Part shown: one piece after another, positions 54,601-64,000 of the stretch
How the letters are laid out: every line of letters starts with the position of its first letter
Numbering within the stretch: position 1 is the stretch's first letter
Source: Streptomyces sp. NBC_00370
GTDB lineage: Bacteria > Actinomycetota > Actinomycetes > Streptomycetales > Streptomycetaceae
Length of the DNA: 64,000 nucleotides
Reading direction: 5' to 3'
Assembly (NCBI RefSeq): GCF_036084755.1
Contig: NZ_CP107968.1
Span: forward strand, 1,364,001 to 1,428,000
Made by a program: the position numbers and the translations under genes
Notes under the pieces: model-generated
What the model was told of the DNA's origin: nothing
What the model saw: the letters and a program-made list of their open reading frames with translations, nothing else
Database searches by the model: none

Positions 54601-57600
54601 CTACGGCCCACGACGGCACGAAGCCCCGGAGAGCATGGAGGGGTACCTCCTCACGGGCGGCTCCGCCAGCATCGCCTCGGGCCGGGTGTCGTACACCTTC
54701 GGCTTCGAGGGTCCAGCGGTGACGGTGGACACCGCATGCTCGTCATCGCTGGTGGCACTACACCTGGCGGCGCAAGCCCTGCGCACGGGCGAGTGCGACA
54801 TGGCACTCGCCGGCGGCGCGATGGTCATGGCCACGCCGGGGACCTTCATCGAGTTCTCCCGGCAGCGGGGGTTGTCCGCGGACGGCCGGTGCAAGGCGTT
54901 CTCGGCGTCGGCGGACGGTACCGGCTGGGCCGAGGGCGTCGGCATGCTCCTCGTGGAGCGGCTGTCGGATGCCCGCAGGAACGGTCATCCGGTCCTGGCG
55001 GTGGTGCGCGGGTCGGCGATCAACCAGGACGGTGCGAGCAACGGCCTCACGGCGCCGAACGGCCCGTCGCAGCAGCGGGTGATCCGCCAGGCGCTGGCGA
55101 ATGCGGGCCTGACGACGTCGGATATCGACGCTGTCGAGGCACACGGGACCGGCACGACGCTGGGTGACCCGATCGAGGCGCAGGCCCTGATCGCGACGTA
55201 CGGGCAGGGGCGTGCCGAGGACCGGCCGCTGTGGCTGGGGTCGCTGAAGTCGAACATCGGCCACGCCCAGGCGGCTGCCGGTGTGGGCGGCATCATCAAG
55301 ATGGTCATGGCGATGCGGCACGGCGTGCTGCCGCAGACGCTCCACGCGGACGAGCCCACACCACACGTGGACTGGTCGGCGGGCGCTGTGAAGTTGCTGA
55401 ACGAGCCCCAGGACTGGCCCGAGTTCGGCCACCCCCGGCGGGCGGCGGTCTCGTCGTTCGGGTTCAGCGGCACGAACGCACACGTGATCATCGAGCAGGA
55501 CGAACGTACGGATTCCACTGTCGAGACGGACCGACCGGAACCGTCGCTGGTGCCGTGGGTCATCTCGGCGCACAACGCGGAGGCGCTGGCCGCCCAGGCG
55601 GCCCGTCTGCGGGAATGGGCTGCAGGGGCTGCCGAGACCTCTCCTGCCGTGGTGGGCCGGGCGCTGGTCGACAGCCGGGTGCCGCTCGATGAGCGGGCGG
55701 TTGTGGTGGGCGCCGACCGGGACGAGCTGCTGACGGGCCTGGAGGCACTGGCCTCCGGGACATCGGCTGCCGGTGTGGTGACCGGCAGCGGTACGGGCGG
55801 GAAGCTCGCGCTGCTGTTCGCAGGGCAGGGCAGTCAGCGGCTGGGCATGGGCCGCGAACTGGCAACCACGTTCCCGGTGTTCGCTGCCGCGCTGGACGAG
55901 GTGTGTACGGTTCTGGATCCGCTGCTGGCACACCCGCTACGGGACGTCGTCCACGCGGAGCCGGGTTCGGAGCTAGCTGGGCTGCTCGACGAGACCGGGA
56001 TGACACAGCCGGCCCTGTTCGCCTTCGAGGTGGCCCTGTACCGGCTGCTGGCCTCGTACGGAGTTACGGCGGACGTACTGGCCGGGCATTCCATCGGTGA
56101 GCTGGCAGCCGCGCATGTGGCGGGGGTCTTCTCGCTGGAGGATGCATGCCGTCTGGTGGCGGCTCGCGCACGGTTGATGCAAGCCCTGCCGTCTGGTGGC
56201 GCCATGCTCGCCGTCGCCGCACCCGAGGCGGACGTACTTCCGCTGCTGGAAGGCCGCGAGCACCAGGTGAGCATCGCGGCCGTCAACGGACCCGCCGCCG
56301 TCGTCATCTCCGGTGCGGAGTCAGCGGTCGAGGACATCGGGCAGCTGCTGGCCGGTCGGGAGATCCGGACCCGCAGGCTGCGGGTCTCGCACGCCTTCCA
56401 CTCCCCTCTGATGGACCCCATGCTGGACGACTTCCGGCAGATCGCCCAGACCCTCACCTACGCGGAGCCCACCATCCCGGTGATCTCCAACGTCACCGGT
56501 GAGCTTGCCGAGGAGGGGCAGCTCAGCACCCCCGACTACTGGGTGCGGCACGTCCGCGAGGCGGTCCGCTTCGCGGACGGAGTGACAGCGGCCCGTGCAA
56601 CCGGTGCCACTCTCTTTGTCGAGGTCAGCCCCGACGGCGTCCTCACCGGCCTCGCCCAGCAGACCATCGACACCGACGACAACACCGCATTCGTCCCGGC
56701 CGTCCGCAAGAACCGCGACGAGACACGCGCCGTAGTCGAGGCGCTGGCGACGCTCCACACGTGCGGCGTACGCGTCGACTGGGCACCGTACTTCGCCACC
56801 GTGCCGGCCCAGCACGTGGCGCTACCGACCTACGCCTTCCAACACGAGCACTACTGGCTCAACTCGACATCCAGGACCGGCGACGTCACCACCGCCGGAC
56901 TCGCGCCCATCGACCATCCCCTCCTCACCGCCGCCGTGCCCTCCCCGGACAGCGACCACCTCACCCTCACCGGACGGCTCGCCCTCACCACCCACCCCTG
57001 GCTCGCCGACCACAACGTCCTCGGAAACGCACTGCTCCCGGGCACGGCAGTCGTGGAGCTGGCGTTGGAGGCCGCAGCACAGACCGGTGACTGCGAAGCA
57101 GTGGCCGAACTGACCCTGGAAGCACCGCTTGTCCTTCCTCAGGAAGGGTCCGTGCAACTCCAGGTGCTGGTAGACAGTCCTGACGACGCGGGGCTGCGCG
57201 GCATCACGGTCTTCTCCCGGGTCCAGGACACATCGAACTGGCTGCGGCACGCACAAGGCACCCTGGCACCCGTCGAGTTGGCACCGTCGTACGACCTGAC
57301 GCAGTGGCCGCCGCTCGGCGCACAGCCGGTCTCGCTGGACGGGCTGTACGACGACCTGGCCGGGGCGGGTCTTGCGTACGGACCGGTCTTCCAGGGACTG
57401 ACGTCCGCATGGCGCGACGGTGACGAGGTCTACGCCGAGATCACCCTGCCGGAACAGGCCCACGGAGACGCGGCACGCTTCGGCCTGCACCCCGCCCTCC
57501 TCGACGCAGCCTTGCATGCCATCACCCTCGGCATCGTGCTGCCGAAGGCCGAAGAGGGCCGTCCCTACCTGCCGTTCGCCTGGTCCGGGGTCTCCCTGTC

Positions 57601-60600
57601 CGCCGTGGGTGCCACCTCGCTACGTGTCCGCATGGCACCGACAGGACCGGGCGAGGTGTCCGTGGACATCGCGGATCCGTCCGGGCTGCCGGTCGCCTCC
57701 GTACGGTCGCTCGGGGTCAGGACGGCATCCGCTGAACAGCTCGAATCCGCGGTGTCGGAGGCCTCGGCGGGCTCCCTCTTCGGACTGGAGTGGACGGCCC
57801 TGCCTCCGACGGCTGTCGCGAACGCGGGCACGCCGGGGCGGGTCGTCGCCCTGGGCGGTGCCCCGGTGTCCGCTCCGCGTGACGGTCTCGCCGCTTCTTA
57901 CGCCGACCTGTCCGCCCTGCGCGAGGCCATCAGTGTGGGCGAGGACGTGCCCAACGTCGTACTCGTAGAACTGCCGCAAGCCGAGCCGACCGGGGAAGGA
58001 ACGGACACTGCTGTGGCGAGCGGCGTGGATGTGCTCGCCGAGGCCCGGCGCAGCATGTACGCGACGCTCCAGCTGCTTCAGGGGTGGGTCGCTGACGAGA
58101 GCCTGGCCGACAGCAGACTGGTTCTTGTGACCACCGGGGCGGTCGCGGCACGCGACGGCGACGTACCTGAACTGTCGGTCGCGCCCGTCTGGGGGTTGGT
58201 CCGGTCCGCGCAGTCCGAGTACGGCGGACGGTTCACACTGCTCGACACGGACGGTCACGCCGACTCGACGCTGGCGATCCTGGCGGCCTGCGCCACCGGC
58301 GAACCTCAAGTGGCCGTGCGCCACGGCGCCTTGCACGTACCCCGCCTGGCGGTTGTCCCGGAGAGGACCGGAGCGACCGGCGCGACCGGCGCGACCGGTG
58401 CTAGCGGCCCTGGCGAGCGGAAGGCCTGGAACCCTGAGGGCACAGTGCTCCTCACCGGAGGCACGGGAGAACTCGGCGCGCTGGTCGCACGCCATCTCGT
58501 CGCCGAACACGGCGTACGCCACCTGCTGTTGGCGGCCCGTCGGGGCATCGAAGCGCCGGGGGCCGACGCCCTCGTGGCGGAGCTGGAGTCGCTCGGCGCG
58601 GAGGTCGGCATCGCGACCTGCGATGTGCGTGAACGGGACGAGATCGCCGCGCTGTTGGGATCGATCCCTGCAGCACGGCCGTTGACGGCGGTTGTCCATC
58701 TGGCCGGCATCGTGGACGACGGCGCGGTGGCATCGCTCTCCGCAGCCCACATCGACCGGGTCTTCGGCCCGAAGGCCGACGCTGCCTGGCACCTGCACGA
58801 TCTGACCAAGGAACTCGGTCTTTCGGCCTTCGTCCTGTTCTCGTCGATCGCCGGCACGGTGGGCAGTGCGGGCCAGGGGAACTACGCCGCAGCCAACGTC
58901 TTCCTGGACGCGCTCGCCCTCCATCGGCGCGCCCAGGGGCTGCCCGCCACCTCGCTCGCCTGGGGGCTGTGGGATCTCGGCAGTGGTATGGCCGGTGCGC
59001 TGAGCCCGGCAGATATGGCACGCCTCGCGAGGACCGGAGTCGCGCCGCTCCCGGCAGCCGAGGGCCTGGCGCTCTTCGACGCCGCTCTGTCGCTCGACGC
59101 GGCGTCGGTCGTTCCGGGCCGCCTCGACACTGCGGCCCTTCGCAGGCAGGACGAGATCCCGGCCGTCTTCCGTGGTCTGGTCAGGTCTCCGGTACGGCGC
59201 GCGACGGCGGGCAGCGCGGCGCAGACGGCTTCGGGTGTGCTTGCGGGCCGGTTGCGCGAGCTGCCGGCCGAGGAACAGGTGAGCGCACTCCTGGACCTCA
59301 TCCGTACCCACGTCGCTCTCACGCTGGGACACGCCTCCTCGCAGACCGTCGACACGACCATTGCCTTCAAGGATCTCGGCTTCGACTCCCTCAGCTCCGT
59401 CGAGCTCCGCAACCGGTTGAACACCGCCACAGGCCTGCGGCTCCCCGCGACGCTCCTCTTCAACTTCCCGACCTCCGACGCACTGGCCGCACATCTCCGC
59501 GACCAACTCGTCGGCACCGTGGCCGAACTGAGGCCCGTCGCCTCCGCCAGTTCGCCCGTGAACGACGACCCGATCGCGATCGTCGGTATGGCCTGCCGCT
59601 ACCCCGGAGACATCACCTCCCCAGAAGACCTGTGGCGCCTCCTCGTCCAGGCCGACGACGCGATCACCACCTTCCCGACCAACCGTGGCTGGGACCTGGA
59701 CGGGCTCTACGATCCCGATCCCGAGCACTCCGGCACGAGTTACGCACGGGAGGGCGGCTTCCTCCACGACGCCGACCGCTTCGACCCCGGGTTCTTCGGG
59801 ATCTCACCGCGTGAAGCCACGGCCATGGACCCGCAGCAGCGGTTGCTGCTGGAGACGTCGTGGGAGGCGATCGAGCGGGCAGGGATCGACGCGGCGGGGC
59901 TGCGGGGCAGCCGTACCGGTGTCTTCACCGGTGTGATGTACCACGACTACGGTTCCCGACTGCCGCAGGCCCCGGAGGGGTTCGAGGGATTCGTCATCAA
60001 CGGCAGCGCGGGCAGCATCGCCTCGGGCCGGGTGTCGTACACCTTCGGGCTGGAAGGCCCTGCGGTGACGGTGGACACGGCATGCTCGTCGTCACTGGTG
60101 GCACTGCATCTCGCGGCTCAGGCTCTGCGGTCGGGCGAGTGCGACATGGCCCTTGCCGGCGGCGCCACGGTCATGGCAACGCCCAACGTCTTCGTCGAGT
60201 TCTCCCGCCAGCGCGGGTTGTCGGTCGACGGCCGCTGCAAGGCGTTCTCGGCGTCGGCGGACGGTACCGGGTGGGCCGAGGGCGTCGGCATGCTCCTCGT
60301 GGAGCGGCTGTCGGACGCGCGGCGGAACGGTCATCCGGTCCTGGGGGTGGTGCGCGGGTCGGCAATCAATCAGGACGGTGCGAGCAACGGCCTTACGGCA
60401 CCGAACGGCCCCTCGCAGGAGCGGGTGATCCGCCAGGCGCTCGCCAACGCCGGACTGACGACGGCAGACATCGACGCCGTGGAGGCACACGGGACCGGTA
60501 CGACGCTGGGCGACCCAATTGAGGCGCAAGCGGTTCTGGCGACGTACGGGCAGGACCGGTCGGAGGACCGGCCGCTGTGGCTGGGGTCGTTGAAGTCCAA

Positions 60601-63600
60601 CATCGGTCACACGCAGGCGGCTGCCGGTGTCGGCGGCATCATCAAGATGGTCATGGCGATGCGGCACGGCGTGCTGCCGCAGACGCTGCATGTTGACGCG
60701 CCGTCGCCCCATGTGGACTGGACGGCGGGCGCGGTCGAGCTGCTGACGGAGGCGCAACCCTGGCCGGAGGTCTCCCGGGCCCGCAGGGCGGCGATCTCGT
60801 CGTTCGGCGTCAGCGGCACGAACGCCCATGTGGTCATTGAGCAGGGCGAGTCGGCGGCCTCGGCTTCGGAGGCTCAGGGCGAGGTTGACGGGCCGGCTCT
60901 GCCGCTCGTGCCGTGGATGGTCTCCGCCCGCAACCCGGAGGCACTGGCCGTGCAGGCCGAACGCCTGCGGGAGTGGGCGGTGCGTTCTCCGGAGGCGGAT
61001 GTCGCTGCGGTGGGCCGCGCGCTGGTGTCCTCGCGGACGGTGCTGGACGAGCGGGCAGTTGTCGTGGGCGTCGACCGGGACGAGCTGCTGGCGGGTCTGG
61101 AGGCGCTGGAGTCGGGGGCCTCCGCTGCTGGTGTCGTGAGCGGCAGTGGTACGGGCGGGAAGCTGGCGCTGTTGTTCGCCGGGCAGGGCAGTCAGCGGCT
61201 CGGCATGGGACGGGAGTTGGCAGCCGCGTTCCCGATGTTCGCTGCTGCCTTGGACGAGGTGTGTGCGATTCTGGATCCGCTGCTGGCGCACCCGGTACGG
61301 GATGTGGTCCACGCGGAGCCAGGTTCGGAACTGGCCGGGCGGCTGGACGAGACAGGAATGACGCAGCCGGCCCTCTTCGCCTTCGAGGTAGCGCTGTATC
61401 GGCTGCTGGTCTCGTACGGCATCACCGCCGACGTACTGGCCGGACATTCCATCGGTGAGCTGGCGGCCGCACATGTGGCCGGGGTGTTCTCGCTGGAGGA
61501 CGCGTGCCGTCTGGTGGCGGCTCGTGCCCGGTTGATGCAGGCGCTGCCGAGTGGTGGTGCGATGCTCGCCGTCGCCACCCCCGAGACTGAGGTACTGCCG
61601 CTGCTGGCAGGCCGCGAGCACCAGGTGAGCATCGCGGCCGTCAACGGACCGGCCGCCGTCGTCATCTCCGGTGCGAAGTCAGCGGTCGAGGACATCGGGC
61701 AGCTGCTGGCGGATCGCAAGATCCGTACCCGCAGGCTGCGGGTCTCGCACGCCTTCCACTCGCCGCTGATGGACCCGATGCTGGACGACTTCCGGCAGAT
61801 CGCCCAATCACTCACCTACCACAAGCCGACCATTCCGCTGATCTCCAACGTCACCGGTCAGCTCGCCGAACAGGGCGAACTCACCACCCCCGACTACTGG
61901 GTGCGGCACGTCCGTGAGGCGGTTCGTTTCGCGGACGGCATCACCGCAGCCCACGCAGCGGGTGCCAGGCACTTCGTCGAGGTCGGCCCCGACGGCGTCC
62001 TCACCGGCCTCACCCAGCAGACCCTCGACGCTGACGAGAACGCGGCGTTCGTGCCCGCCGTCCGCAAAGACCGCGACGAGGCGCGGGCCGTGGTCGAAGC
62101 CCTCGCCACCCTCCACACCCACGGCGTACCCGTCGACTGGGCCGCGTACTTCGACCGCACCCCACTCCGTCACCTCGAACTGCCCACCTACCCCTTCCAG
62201 CGAGAGCGCTACTGGCTTGAGTCCGGATCAGCCGCCGGTGATGTCACCACCGCCGGGCTCATCTCCGTCGACCACCCGCTCCTCAGCGCGGCGACGGACG
62301 TGGCGGGCGGGGAATCGATGGTCTTCAGCGGCCGGCTGTCCCTGGCAACACAGCCGTGGTTGGCCGACCATGCCGTCAACGGCACCGTCGTCCTCCCGGG
62401 CGCCGCACTCGCCGAACTCGCCATCCGCGCAGGCGACGAAACCGGCACCCCCGTACTCGAAGAACTCACCCTCCAGGCCCCACTCGTGCTGCCCGAACAC
62501 GGCAACGTGCAACTTCAGTTGGTGGTCGATACCGCCGATGCCGGGGGTAAGCGGCGGTTGACCGTGTACTCGCGCACCGAGGACGACGGTCTCGCCGCCA
62601 CCTGGACCGAACACGCCGAGGGCACACTCGCACCTCCCACACCCTCCGCACCCACACCGTCCACCGACCTGACGCAGTGGCCGCCGCAGGGCGCGGAGCC
62701 CGTCGCTGTCGACATGCTCTACGACGAGCTGGCCCGAAAGGGCGTCGAGTACGGGGCGGTCTTCCAAGGTCTGACCGGAGCGTGGCGGCTGGGTGAGGAG
62801 ATCTTCGCGGAGGTAACGCTGCCCGAGCAGGCACACGCGGGCTCCGAGCGCTTCGGACTCCACCCGGCCCTTCTCGACGCGTCCTTGCACGCCATCGCCC
62901 TCGGCGACTTCCTCCAGGACGACGCGGAAGGCCGCCCCTATCTGCCCTTCGCCTGGAACCACTTGGTCCTGCACGCGTCGGGGGCGACCAGACTCCGCGT
63001 CCATGTCACGCCCACAGGTGCCGATGGCCGAGTGGCGCTGACCCTCGCGGACGGCACCGGCGCGGCCGTGGCCGAGATCGGGTCCCTGGTACTGCGTCCG
63101 GTCTCCACCGATCGGGTTGCGGGAACGGCGGTCAGCCGTTCCCTGTTCCAGGTCGCCTGGACCGCTGCGCCCAGCTCCTCCGTCCCCGCTGATGTGCTGA
63201 GCTTGGGCGAAGCCGGAACCGAAGGCTTCGGCGTGATCGCCGGGGACCTTCCCGAGTATGTGCTGCTGCGGCTGCCTGAGCCGGCGACCGATGATGTCCC
63301 GGAAGCGGCACGCGCGTTGACCCATCATGTACTGGGTGCGGTGCAGGAGTGGCTGGTGGACGGGCGGCTCGCTGCCTCCCGTCTGGTGGTGGTCACCCGG
63401 GGCGCGGTGGCCGTGGACGCGGGTGACGATGCTGATCCGGTACAGGCCGCGGTGTGGGGTCTCGTACGGGCCGCGCAGGCGGAGCAGCCGGACCGGTTCG
63501 TGATGCTCGATCTGGACGACGACCCCGCATCCGCCGGGGCGATCAGCGCCGCACTCGCGACCGGTGAACCGCAGCTCGCGATCCGCGCGGGCGGGATACG

Positions 63601-64000
63601 GGTACCTCGGCTGACCCGGGCCGCCGTGCCCGGCTCGGACAGGACCGTCTTCGGGTCCGAAGGCACCGTCCTGGTCACCGGCGGTACGGGTGGCCTGGGT
63701 GCGCTGGTGGCCCGGCGCGCGGTGGTTGAGCACGGTGTGCGCCATCTGGTGTTGGCGAGCCGGCGTGGAGCGGACGCACCCGGCGCTGAGGAGCTGGTCG
63801 CGGAGCTGACCGAGTACGGCGCTCAGGTGGACGCGGTTGCCTGCGACGTCACCGACCGCGACGCCCTCGCCGCACTCATCGCCTCCATACCCGCCGACCA
63901 CGCCCTGACCGGAGTCATCCACACCGCAGGTGTCCTGGACGACGCCACGATCATCTCGCTCACGCCGGACCGTATGGACTCCGTCCTGCGGCCCAAGGCG
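45611..64000 (+). CDS. modular type I polyketide synthase, loading module plus modules 1-3 (truncated at window end)
   Basis: The reading frame stays open for 6130 codons to the window edge. Order of domains: KSQ-AT-ACP, KS-AT-DH*-KR-ACP, KS-AT-DH-KR-ACP, KS-AT-DH-KR. All ATs have GHSIGE and HAFH, the malonyl-CoA pattern. KRs have LDD/VDD, the B-type pattern. ATG 45611 has a weak site (GGG seven bases upstream). There is no N-terminal docking helix before the KS, fitting a loading subunit. By colinearity it would make acetyl, then a 3-hydroxy unit, then two conjugated double bonds. The product class is not known; a polyene-like macrolide or linear polyene is the closest fit. No terminator, thioesterase or cluster end is seen. 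Confidence 0.97.
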   Translation, partial: MSFELPSRDVSEDAVAIVGLACRLPQAGDPESFWRLLSDGRDAITEVPADRWNSYDFFDEDSAAPGRANVRHGGFIDGITEFDAGFFGIPPNEAAMMDPQQRLVMELSWEALEDAGIVPGSLRQSTTGVFVGAMAGDYAALLQGNGPEAVTRHSLTGLSRALLANRVSYTLGLRGPSMTVDSAQSASLTAVHMACQSLRDNESGLAIVAGVNLNLTSEGTVAAAKFGGLSPDGRCFTFDARANGYVRGEGGAVVVLKPLARALADGDQVYCVIAGSAVNNDGASEGLTVPDRHAQEEVVRLACRRAGVAAADVQYVELHGTGTRIGDPIEARALGAAIGTAKEPGAPLLVGSAKTNVGHLEGAAGIVGLLKAALSIHHRQLPPSLNFETPHPLIPLDELNLRVNTELTPWPRTDVPPLAGVSSFGMGGTNCHVILAGFEQSGVAKGAPLGGLPAQASGSASASASASASASASASASTERDHGPVLLPLSGHSEAGLRGQAARLRDHLLADVDGEAAAGASDESPARLVDTALALATTREAFAHRAVVVATTTEDAADALDRLSRGEPTAGVVTGHTPGTGPAGVAFLYSGQGSQRPGMGSELYDAHPVFAAALDEIAAVLDDQLSVPLRAVMFSAEGTPEAELLHRTAFAQPALFAFEIALTRLYESWGVRPDHLIGHSIGEISAAHVAGVLSLPDACTLVSARGRLMQSLPDGGAMIAVQATEEEVLPHLEGEASASVGVAAVNGPASTVISGERDRVEEIAETFRAAGRKVHRLQVSHAFHSPLMEPMLDEFRQVAESLTYHAPTLPIVTNLTGTYATADQLGSPDHWVRHVREAVRFGDGIRSLAAEDVAVYVEIGPGSVLTALGQQCLDGTADADFVAALRDGRSETGTVHQALARLYVRGAGVAWEAVYDGSGGRRVKLPTYAFQRDRHWLQDSDTVAGSGAVTAAGAAPVAVVAVEPSVTSLAGKIGALSVEEQERELLDLVCTQIALTLGYATSRTVDATLAFKELGFDSLSAVELRNRLNTATGLQLPATLLFNFPTPHSLVTHLLTQLTDFEDGLTPVIPAKAPVDDDPIAIVGMACRYPGGVVSPEGLWDLVAGARDGVGEFPADRGWDVEKLYDPDPESRGTSYARHGGFLYGAGEFDPGFFGISPREALAMDPQQRLLLETSWEAIERAGIDATGLRGSRTGVFAGAMSQEYGPRLHEAAEAAEGAEGYALTGNSVSVASGRVSYTFGFEGPAVTVDTACSSSLVALHLAAQALRSGECDMALAGGATVMASPGMFVEFSRQRGLSVDGRCKAFSASADGTGWAEGVGMLLVERLSDARRNGHPVLALVRGSAINQDGASNGLTAPNGPSQERVIRQALANAGLAGAEVDAVEAHGTGTTLGDPIEAQALIATYGQGRAEDRPLWLGSLKSNIGHTQAAAGVGGIIKMVMAMRHGVLPQTLHVDAPSPHVDWTAGAVELLTQSREWSASGHPRRAAVSSFGISGTNAHVVIEQGELADSAVEAEAQADGLALPLVPWMISARNAESLAVQAARLREWAVDAPEADVAAVGQALATGRALLDERAVVVGEDRDELLAGLAALASGASAAGVVSGSGTGGKLALLFAGQGSQRLGMGRELASSFPVFAAAWDEVCAVLDPLLAHPVRDVAHAEPGSELAGMLDETGMTQPALFAFEVALYRLLVSYGITADVLAGHSIGELAAAHVAGVFSLEDACRLVAARARLMQALPSGGAMLAVAASEADVLPLLEGREHEVSVAAVNGPAAVVISGAESAVEDIGQLLAARKIRTRRLRVSHAFHSPLMDPMLDDFRQVAEGLTYAEPAIPLISNVTGQLAEPGQLTTPDYWVQHVREAVRFADGVTAARTGGATLFVEVGPDGVLSGLAQQTVDTGDTTAFVPAIRKNRDETRALLEALATLHTRGVRVDWATYFDRTSLRHLELPTYAFQHQHYWLNATTATGDVTTAGLTAIDHPLLTAATEVAGGSVILSGQLSAASLPWPALDTAAPSAVVLSGSTLVELALRAGEEVRCGHIEELTLAAPITLADAHGDVLHLQVAVTAPDDSGRSVLSVHTRRASDHVAHDWTLHASGVLTTAQPSLSPTAERLDMRPADAVVVPVESVYDRLADHGYDSGPLYPVLQEVRQRGTDTFVEVELPEELLSSRTAFGLHPLLLDTVLHAHHAARLSSDADTDTDAISVPLPVAWQGVSLYATGAGRLSARISQTAAGNVRVDVAEHTGAAVATVEAVTLGTLPQDSISATPGSALGGLFDVDWITVPVTGDHADAVLDRTVLVADASESWPTAHYTRLAELGLALTDGVSAPEFVLVPCALGSAPEDAASHARACVQSVLSTVQEWLADDRFAASKLVLLTRGAEVDAVGEAATMAGSAVWGLVRSVQTEHPDRFVLLDVDEGVGESVGEVGDTGFVRAVVAALGSGEPQVAFRAGHIRVPRLTERTAPDAQAVQADVSTEPWSSTGTVLITGATGTLGRLVARHLVTEHGVRHLVLASRRGSAAAGSAELVAELAESGAHAELVACDVADRDALARLIAAVPADRPLSAVVHAAGVLDDGVASALTPERLDAVWRPKAESAWLLHELTRDLNLTAFVLFSSVAATLGSAGQANYAAANAFLDGLATHRRALGLPATSLAWGLWEDSADGMAGTLDPTALARWTRLGIAPLPQTTGLALFDSALAQDATHAVPARLNLARVGAQGSPVPALLRGMVRTQATRRTVGDAERTPAATPLAQRLLGMGLDEQEHILVDLVSSQAALVLGHVRPGLIGAGKAFKDAGFDSLTAVELRNRLVAATGVSLPSSLLYDYASPQALATYLRTELLGQEAAQASVTAGTYGSSAAAFDEPIAIVGMACRYPGGVVSPEGLWDLVASRADVIGEFPADRGWNLGKLYDPDPENRGTSYARHGGFLYGAGEFDPGFFGISPREALAMDPQQRLLLETSWEAIERAGVNATELRGSRTGVFAGIAPQDYGPRRHEAPESMEGYLLTGGSASIASGRVSYTFGFEGPAVTVDTACSSSLVALHLAAQALRTGECDMALAGGAMVMATPGTFIEFSRQRGLSADGRCKAFSASADGTGWAEGVGMLLVERLSDARRNGHPVLAVVRGSAINQDGASNGLTAPNGPSQQRVIRQALANAGLTTSDIDAVEAHGTGTTLGDPIEAQALIATYGQGRAEDRPLWLGSLKSNIGHAQAAAGVGGIIKMVMAMRHGVLPQTLHADEPTPHVDWSAGAVKLLNEPQDWPEFGHPRRAAVSSFGFSGTNAHVIIEQDERTDSTVETDRPEPSLVPWVISAHNAEALAAQAARLREWAAGAAETSPAVVGRALVDSRVPLDERAVVVGADRDELLTGLEALASGTSAAGVVTGSGTGGKLALLFAGQGSQRLGMGRELATTFPVFAAALDEVCTVLDPLLAHPLRDVVHAEPGSELAGLLDETGMTQPALFAFEVALYRLLASYGVTADVLAGHSIGELAAAHVAGVFSLEDACRLVAARARLMQALPSGGAMLAVAAPEADVLPLLEGREHQVSIAAVNGPAAVVISGAESAVEDIGQLLAGREIRTRRLRVSHAFHSPLMDPMLDDFRQIAQTLTYAEPTIPVISNVTGELAEEGQLSTPDYWVRHVREAVRFADGVTAARATGATLFVEVSPDGVLTGLAQQTIDTDDNTAFVPAVRKNRDETRAVVEALATLHTCGVRVDWAPYFATVPAQHVALPTYAFQHEHYWLNSTSRTGDVTTAGLAPIDHPLLTAAVPSPDSDHLTLTGRLALTTHPWLADHNVLGNALLPGTAVVELALEAAAQTGDCEAVAELTLEAPLVLPQEGSVQLQVLVDSPDDAGLRGITVFSRVQDTSNWLRHAQGTLAPVELAPSYDLTQWPPLGAQPVSLDGLYDDLAGAGLAYGPVFQGLTSAWRDGDEVYAEITLPEQAHGDAARFGLHPALLDAALHAITLGIVLPKAEEGRPYLPFAWSGVSLSAVGATSLRVRMAPTGPGEVSVDIADPSGLPVASVRSLGVRTASAEQLESAVSEASAGSLFGLEWTALPPTAVANAGTPGRVVALGGAPVSAPRDGLAASYADLSALREAISVGEDVPNVVLVELPQAEPTGEGTDTAVASGVDVLAEARRSMYATLQLLQGWVADESLADSRLVLVTTGAVAARDGDVPELSVAPVWGLVRSAQSEYGGRFTLLDTDGHADSTLAILAACATGEPQVAVRHGALHVPRLAVVPERTGATGATGATGASGPGERKAWNPEGTVLLTGGTGELGALVARHLVAEHGVRHLLLAARRGIEAPGADALVAELESLGAEVGIATCDVRERDEIAALLGSIPAARPLTAVVHLAGIVDDGAVASLSAAHIDRVFGPKADAAWHLHDLTKELGLSAFVLFSSIAGTVGSAGQGNYAAANVFLDALALHRRAQGLPATSLAWGLWDLGSGMAGALSPADMARLARTGVAPLPAAEGLALFDAALSLDAASVVPGRLDTAALRRQDEIPAVFRGLVRSPVRRATAGSAAQTASGVLAGRLRELPAEEQVSALLDLIRTHVALTLGHASSQTVDTTIAFKDLGFDSLSSVELRNRLNTATGLRLPATLLFNFPTSDALAAHLRDQLVGTVAELRPVASASSPVNDDPIAIVGMACRYPGDITSPEDLWRLLVQADDAITTFPTNRGWDLDGLYDPDPEHSGTSYAREGGFLHDADRFDPGFFGISPREATAMDPQQRLLLETSWEAIERAGIDAAGLRGSRTGVFTGVMYHDYGSRLPQAPEGFEGFVINGSAGSIASGRVSYTFGLEGPAVTVDTACSSSLVALHLAAQALRSGECDMALAGGATVMATPNVFVEFSRQRGLSVDGRCKAFSASADGTGWAEGVGMLLVERLSDARRNGHPVLGVVRGSAINQDGASNGLTAPNGPSQERVIRQALANAGLTTADIDAVEAHGTGTTLGDPIEAQAVLATYGQDRSEDRPLWLGSLKSNIGHTQAAAGVGGIIKMVMAMRHGVLPQTLHVDAPSPHVDWTAGAVELLTEAQPWPEVSRARRAAISSFGVSGTNAHVVIEQGESAASASEAQGEVDGPALPLVPWMVSARNPEALAVQAERLREWAVRSPEADVAAVGRALVSSRTVLDERAVVVGVDRDELLAGLEALESGASAAGVVSGSGTGGKLALLFAGQGSQRLGMGRELAAAFPMFAAALDEVCAILDPLLAHPVRDVVHAEPGSELAGRLDETGMTQPALFAFEVALYRLLVSYGITADVLAGHSIGELAAAHVAGVFSLEDACRLVAARARLMQALPSGGAMLAVATPETEVLPLLAGREHQVSIAAVNGPAAVVISGAKSAVEDIGQLLADRKIRTRRLRVSHAFHSPLMDPMLDDFRQIAQSLTYHKPTIPLISNVTGQLAEQGELTTPDYWVRHVREAVRFADGITAAHAAGARHFVEVGPDGVLTGLTQQTLDADENAAFVPAVRKDRDEARAVVEALATLHTHGVPVDWAAYFDRTPLRHLELPTYPFQRERYWLESGSAAGDVTTAGLISVDHPLLSAATDVAGGESMVFSGRLSLATQPWLADHAVNGTVVLPGAALAELAIRAGDETGTPVLEELTLQAPLVLPEHGNVQLQLVVDTADAGGKRRLTVYSRTEDDGLAATWTEHAEGTLAPPTPSAPTPSTDLTQWPPQGAEPVAVDMLYDELARKGVEYGAVFQGLTGAWRLGEEIFAEVTLPEQAHAGSERFGLHPALLDASLHAIALGDFLQDDAEGRPYLPFAWNHLVLHASGATRLRVHVTPTGADGRVALTLADGTGAAVAEIGSLVLRPVSTDRVAGTAVSRSLFQVAWTAAPSSSVPADVLSLGEAGTEGFGVIAGDLPEYVLLRLPEPATDDVPEAARALTHHVLGAVQEWLVDGRLAASRLVVVTRGAVAVDAGDDADPVQAAVWGLVRAAQAEQPDRFVMLDLDDDPASAGAISAALATGEPQLAIRAGGIRVPRLTRAAVPGSDRTVFGSEGTVLVTGGTGGLGALVARRAVVEHGVRHLVLASRRGADAPGAEELVAELTEYGAQVDAVACDVTDRDALAALIASIPADHALTGVIHTAGVLDDATIISLTPDRMDSVLRPKA
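45653..48770 (+). other. PKS loading module: KSQ-AT-ACP
   Basis: The KS (residues about 15-435) has Gln 184 in the active-site context [10 protein letters not shown], replacing the Cys of condensing KS domains, while both catalytic His ([12 protein letters not shown] and TNVGHLEG) remain: a KSQ domain that decarboxylates malonyl-ACP to acetyl-ACP. The AT begins at GQGSQ (591), has Ser 680 in GHSIGE and HAFH at 781-784. A (Ser-Ala)n tract separates KS and AT. The ACP Ser is 1018 (GFDSL). Confidence 0.93.
46981..47040 (+). repeat. hexanucleotide GGCATC repeat coding a Ser-Ala linker
   Basis: GGGATC followed by nine perfect GGCATC units, read in the PKS frame as alternating TCG GCA codons (Ser-Ala). 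It joins the KSQ to the KS-AT linker of the loading module. Any gain or loss of units keeps the frame. Confidence 0.95.
48842..54140 (+). other. PKS module 1: KS-AT-DH(inactive)-KR-ACP
   Basis: KS Cys is residue 1253 (DTACSSSL). AT Ser 1708 and HAFH at 1808 (malonyl type). The DH region (about 1981-2260) lacks HxxxGxxxxP: where that motif belongs, the sequence reads [20 protein letters not shown] (about 2008-2027) with no His, and YGPxFQG has become SGPLYPVLQ; only the Asp of HPLLLD (2185) remains. [10 protein letters not shown] near 2493, LDD 2579-2581, catalytic Tyr 2636. ACP Ser 2807. Expected output is a beta-hydroxyl. Confidence 0.9.
54221..59500 (+). other. PKS module 2: KS-AT-DH-KR-ACP
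   Basis: KS Cys 3043; AT Ser 3494 and HAFH at 3594 (malonyl). DH has an intact [10 protein letters not shown] (His 3801) and Asp 3965 in [10 protein letters not shown], plus [17 protein letters not shown] near 4282, VDD 4368-4370 (a conservative variant of LDD), Tyr 4425. ACP Ser 4593. Expected output is a double bond, probably trans for a B-type KR/DH pair. A short GATGAT-type tract ([15 protein letters not shown]) lies before the KR. Confidence 0.92.
59567..64000 (+). other. PKS module 3 (partial): KS-AT-DH-KR...
   Basis: KS Cys 4825; AT Ser 5280 and HAFH at 5380 (malonyl). DH has [10 protein letters not shown] (His 5587) and Asp 5756 in [10 protein letters not shown]; the YGPxFQG motif reads [17 protein letters not shown] near 6023 and LDD at 6109-6111; the domain runs out of the window before its catalytic Tyr. 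Expected output is a second conjugated double bond. Confidence 0.9.

Noticed and set aside
57620..59767. A minus-strand open frame of 715 codons opposite PKS module 2
   Set aside because: Composition-driven shadow of DH and KR coding sequence with no family pattern.

Overview
The window is high-GC DNA from an actinomycete, most likely Streptomyces or a close relative. Supporting signs are GTG/TTG starts, ATGA/GTGA stop-start couplings, AAGGAG-type ribosome sites, a Tat lipoprotein sugar-binding protein whose ABC operon has no ATPase, a 3Fe-4S ferredoxin/P450 pair and a giant modular type I polyketide synthase (PKS). No tRNA, rRNA, CRISPR array or intact mobile element was seen.

Layout. 1-662: one hypothetical gene. 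1030-11125: a five-gene rhamnoside-type operon (GH78 rhamnosidase, ABC sugar importer, very large GH106-like hydrolase) behind a clear promoter. 11130-16900: a carbohydrate kinase locus in which a DeoR-family regulator, a D-2-hydroxyacid dehydrogenase and an FGGY kinase are divergent from a second FGGY kinase and a histidine phosphatase; two direct GAATGTTAT repeats lie between them. 16916-20009: a secreted SGNH hydrolase and a tandem pair of ATP-grasp ligase genes preceded by a small coupled ORF. 20255-29000: mostly housekeeping or conserved unknown genes (SnoaL-like, Lnt, Gfo/Idh/MocA, DinB, lipoprotein, TPR-like, Ung, two SDRs, a DUF3037/HipA-like kinase pair). 29062-32508: a complete class I P450 system (ferredoxin, P450, reductase) divergent from a MarR regulator. 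32520-37756: an antiporter remnant, a PP2C/SpoIIE-type phosphatase, an ABC efflux pair and a LuxR-type two-component system. 37790-45429: aldehyde dehydrogenase, LCM-type methyltransferase, carotenoid-oxygenase-family enzyme, TrmB/LuxR-type regulator, orphan sensor kinase and a cytoplasmic FG-GAP/VCBS-like protein.

45611-64000 is the 5' part (6130 codons, no stop) of a modular PKS: KSQ-AT-ACP loading module, module 1 KS-AT-DH-KR-ACP with a destroyed DH, module 2 KS-AT-DH-KR-ACP, and module 3 KS-AT-DH-KR running off the window. All four ATs carry malonyl-type motifs and all KRs look B-type. By colinearity the early chain should be an acetate-derived 3-hydroxybutyryl unit extended by two conjugated double bonds, a polyene-like start. 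The regulators, P450 system, methyltransferase and carotenoid oxygenase to the left may belong to the same biosynthetic region, but the left border cannot be fixed from this sequence.

The best candidates for something undescribed are the ATP-grasp pair with its coupled mini-ORF and hairpin, the kinase/dehydrogenase/phosphatase locus that has no isomerase or aldolase, and a TTAGGGGTT-type promoter element shared by two units around the TrmB/LuxR-type regulator gene.
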